Assembly: GCA_045545635.1 (NCBI GenBank)
Contig: JAZQBI010000170.1
Location: 1-5,494 of the forward strand
Direction: 5' to 3'
DNA: 5,494 bases
DNA from: RGIG8748 sp045545635
Lineage (GTDB): Bacteria; Bacillota; Clostridia; UMGS1810
Below are positions 5,471 to 5,494 of this stretch, piece by piece. The notes under the pieces are model-generated. The model worked only from the letters and a program-made list of their open reading frames with translations. It searched no databases and had not been told where the DNA came from. Each line of letters opens with the position of its first letter. Position 1 is the stretch's first letter. A program made the position numbers and the translations under genes.

Positions 5471-5494
5471 AACTCCGTGACCGATTGCGGGAAT

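Overview
The window looks like part of the conjugation and accessory region of an integrative conjugative element (ICE) or related mobile element from a low-to-mid GC Firmicute, most likely a gut Clostridia/Lachnospiraceae-type host. This rests on strong AGGAGG-type ribosome sites before nearly every gene, tight one-strand packing, and the content: a VirD4/TraG-like coupling ATPase, an ICE-type topoisomerase III and a DUF5688 protein. These families commonly travel together on clostridial elements. No integrase, relaxase, origin of transfer or attachment site is visible here, so the element type is inferred.

Layout, all on the + strand. (1) 1-134: the acidic C-terminal end of an upstream gene. 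(2) 135-219: an 85-base gap with a hairpin close to the next ribosome site. (3) 220-816: a 198-residue protein of unknown function. (4) 829-2046: a short, soluble VirD4/TraG-like ATPase. (5) 2047-4149: topB, starting at GTG directly after the virD4 stop. (6) 4155-4322: a 55-residue basic protein. (7) 4319-5470: a DUF5688 gene overlapping gene 6 by ATGA and interrupted by an in-frame amber codon at 4628-4630. The last 24 bases hold nothing recognisable. There is no gene-free stretch over 300 bases.

The genes from 220 onward look like one transcription unit, with gaps of 12, 0, 5 and -4 bases. A plausible division of labour is that the coupling ATPase brings transfer substrates to the secretion channel, the topoisomerase resolves DNA made during transfer or element replication, and the small and accessory proteins support establishment or regulation.

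The two observations most worth following are these. First, the unknown 198-residue protein and the DUF5688 protein, otherwise unlike each other, share an identical 13-residue motif (RVSMKEKLPEKKA) at almost the same distance from their C-termini, with only synonymous DNA differences. Second, the DUF5688 gene is open across 383 codons except for one TAG. This is either a recent nonsense mutation, a sequencing error, or amber readthrough. The TopB Toprim motif also departs from the family pattern (DAGSEGE).
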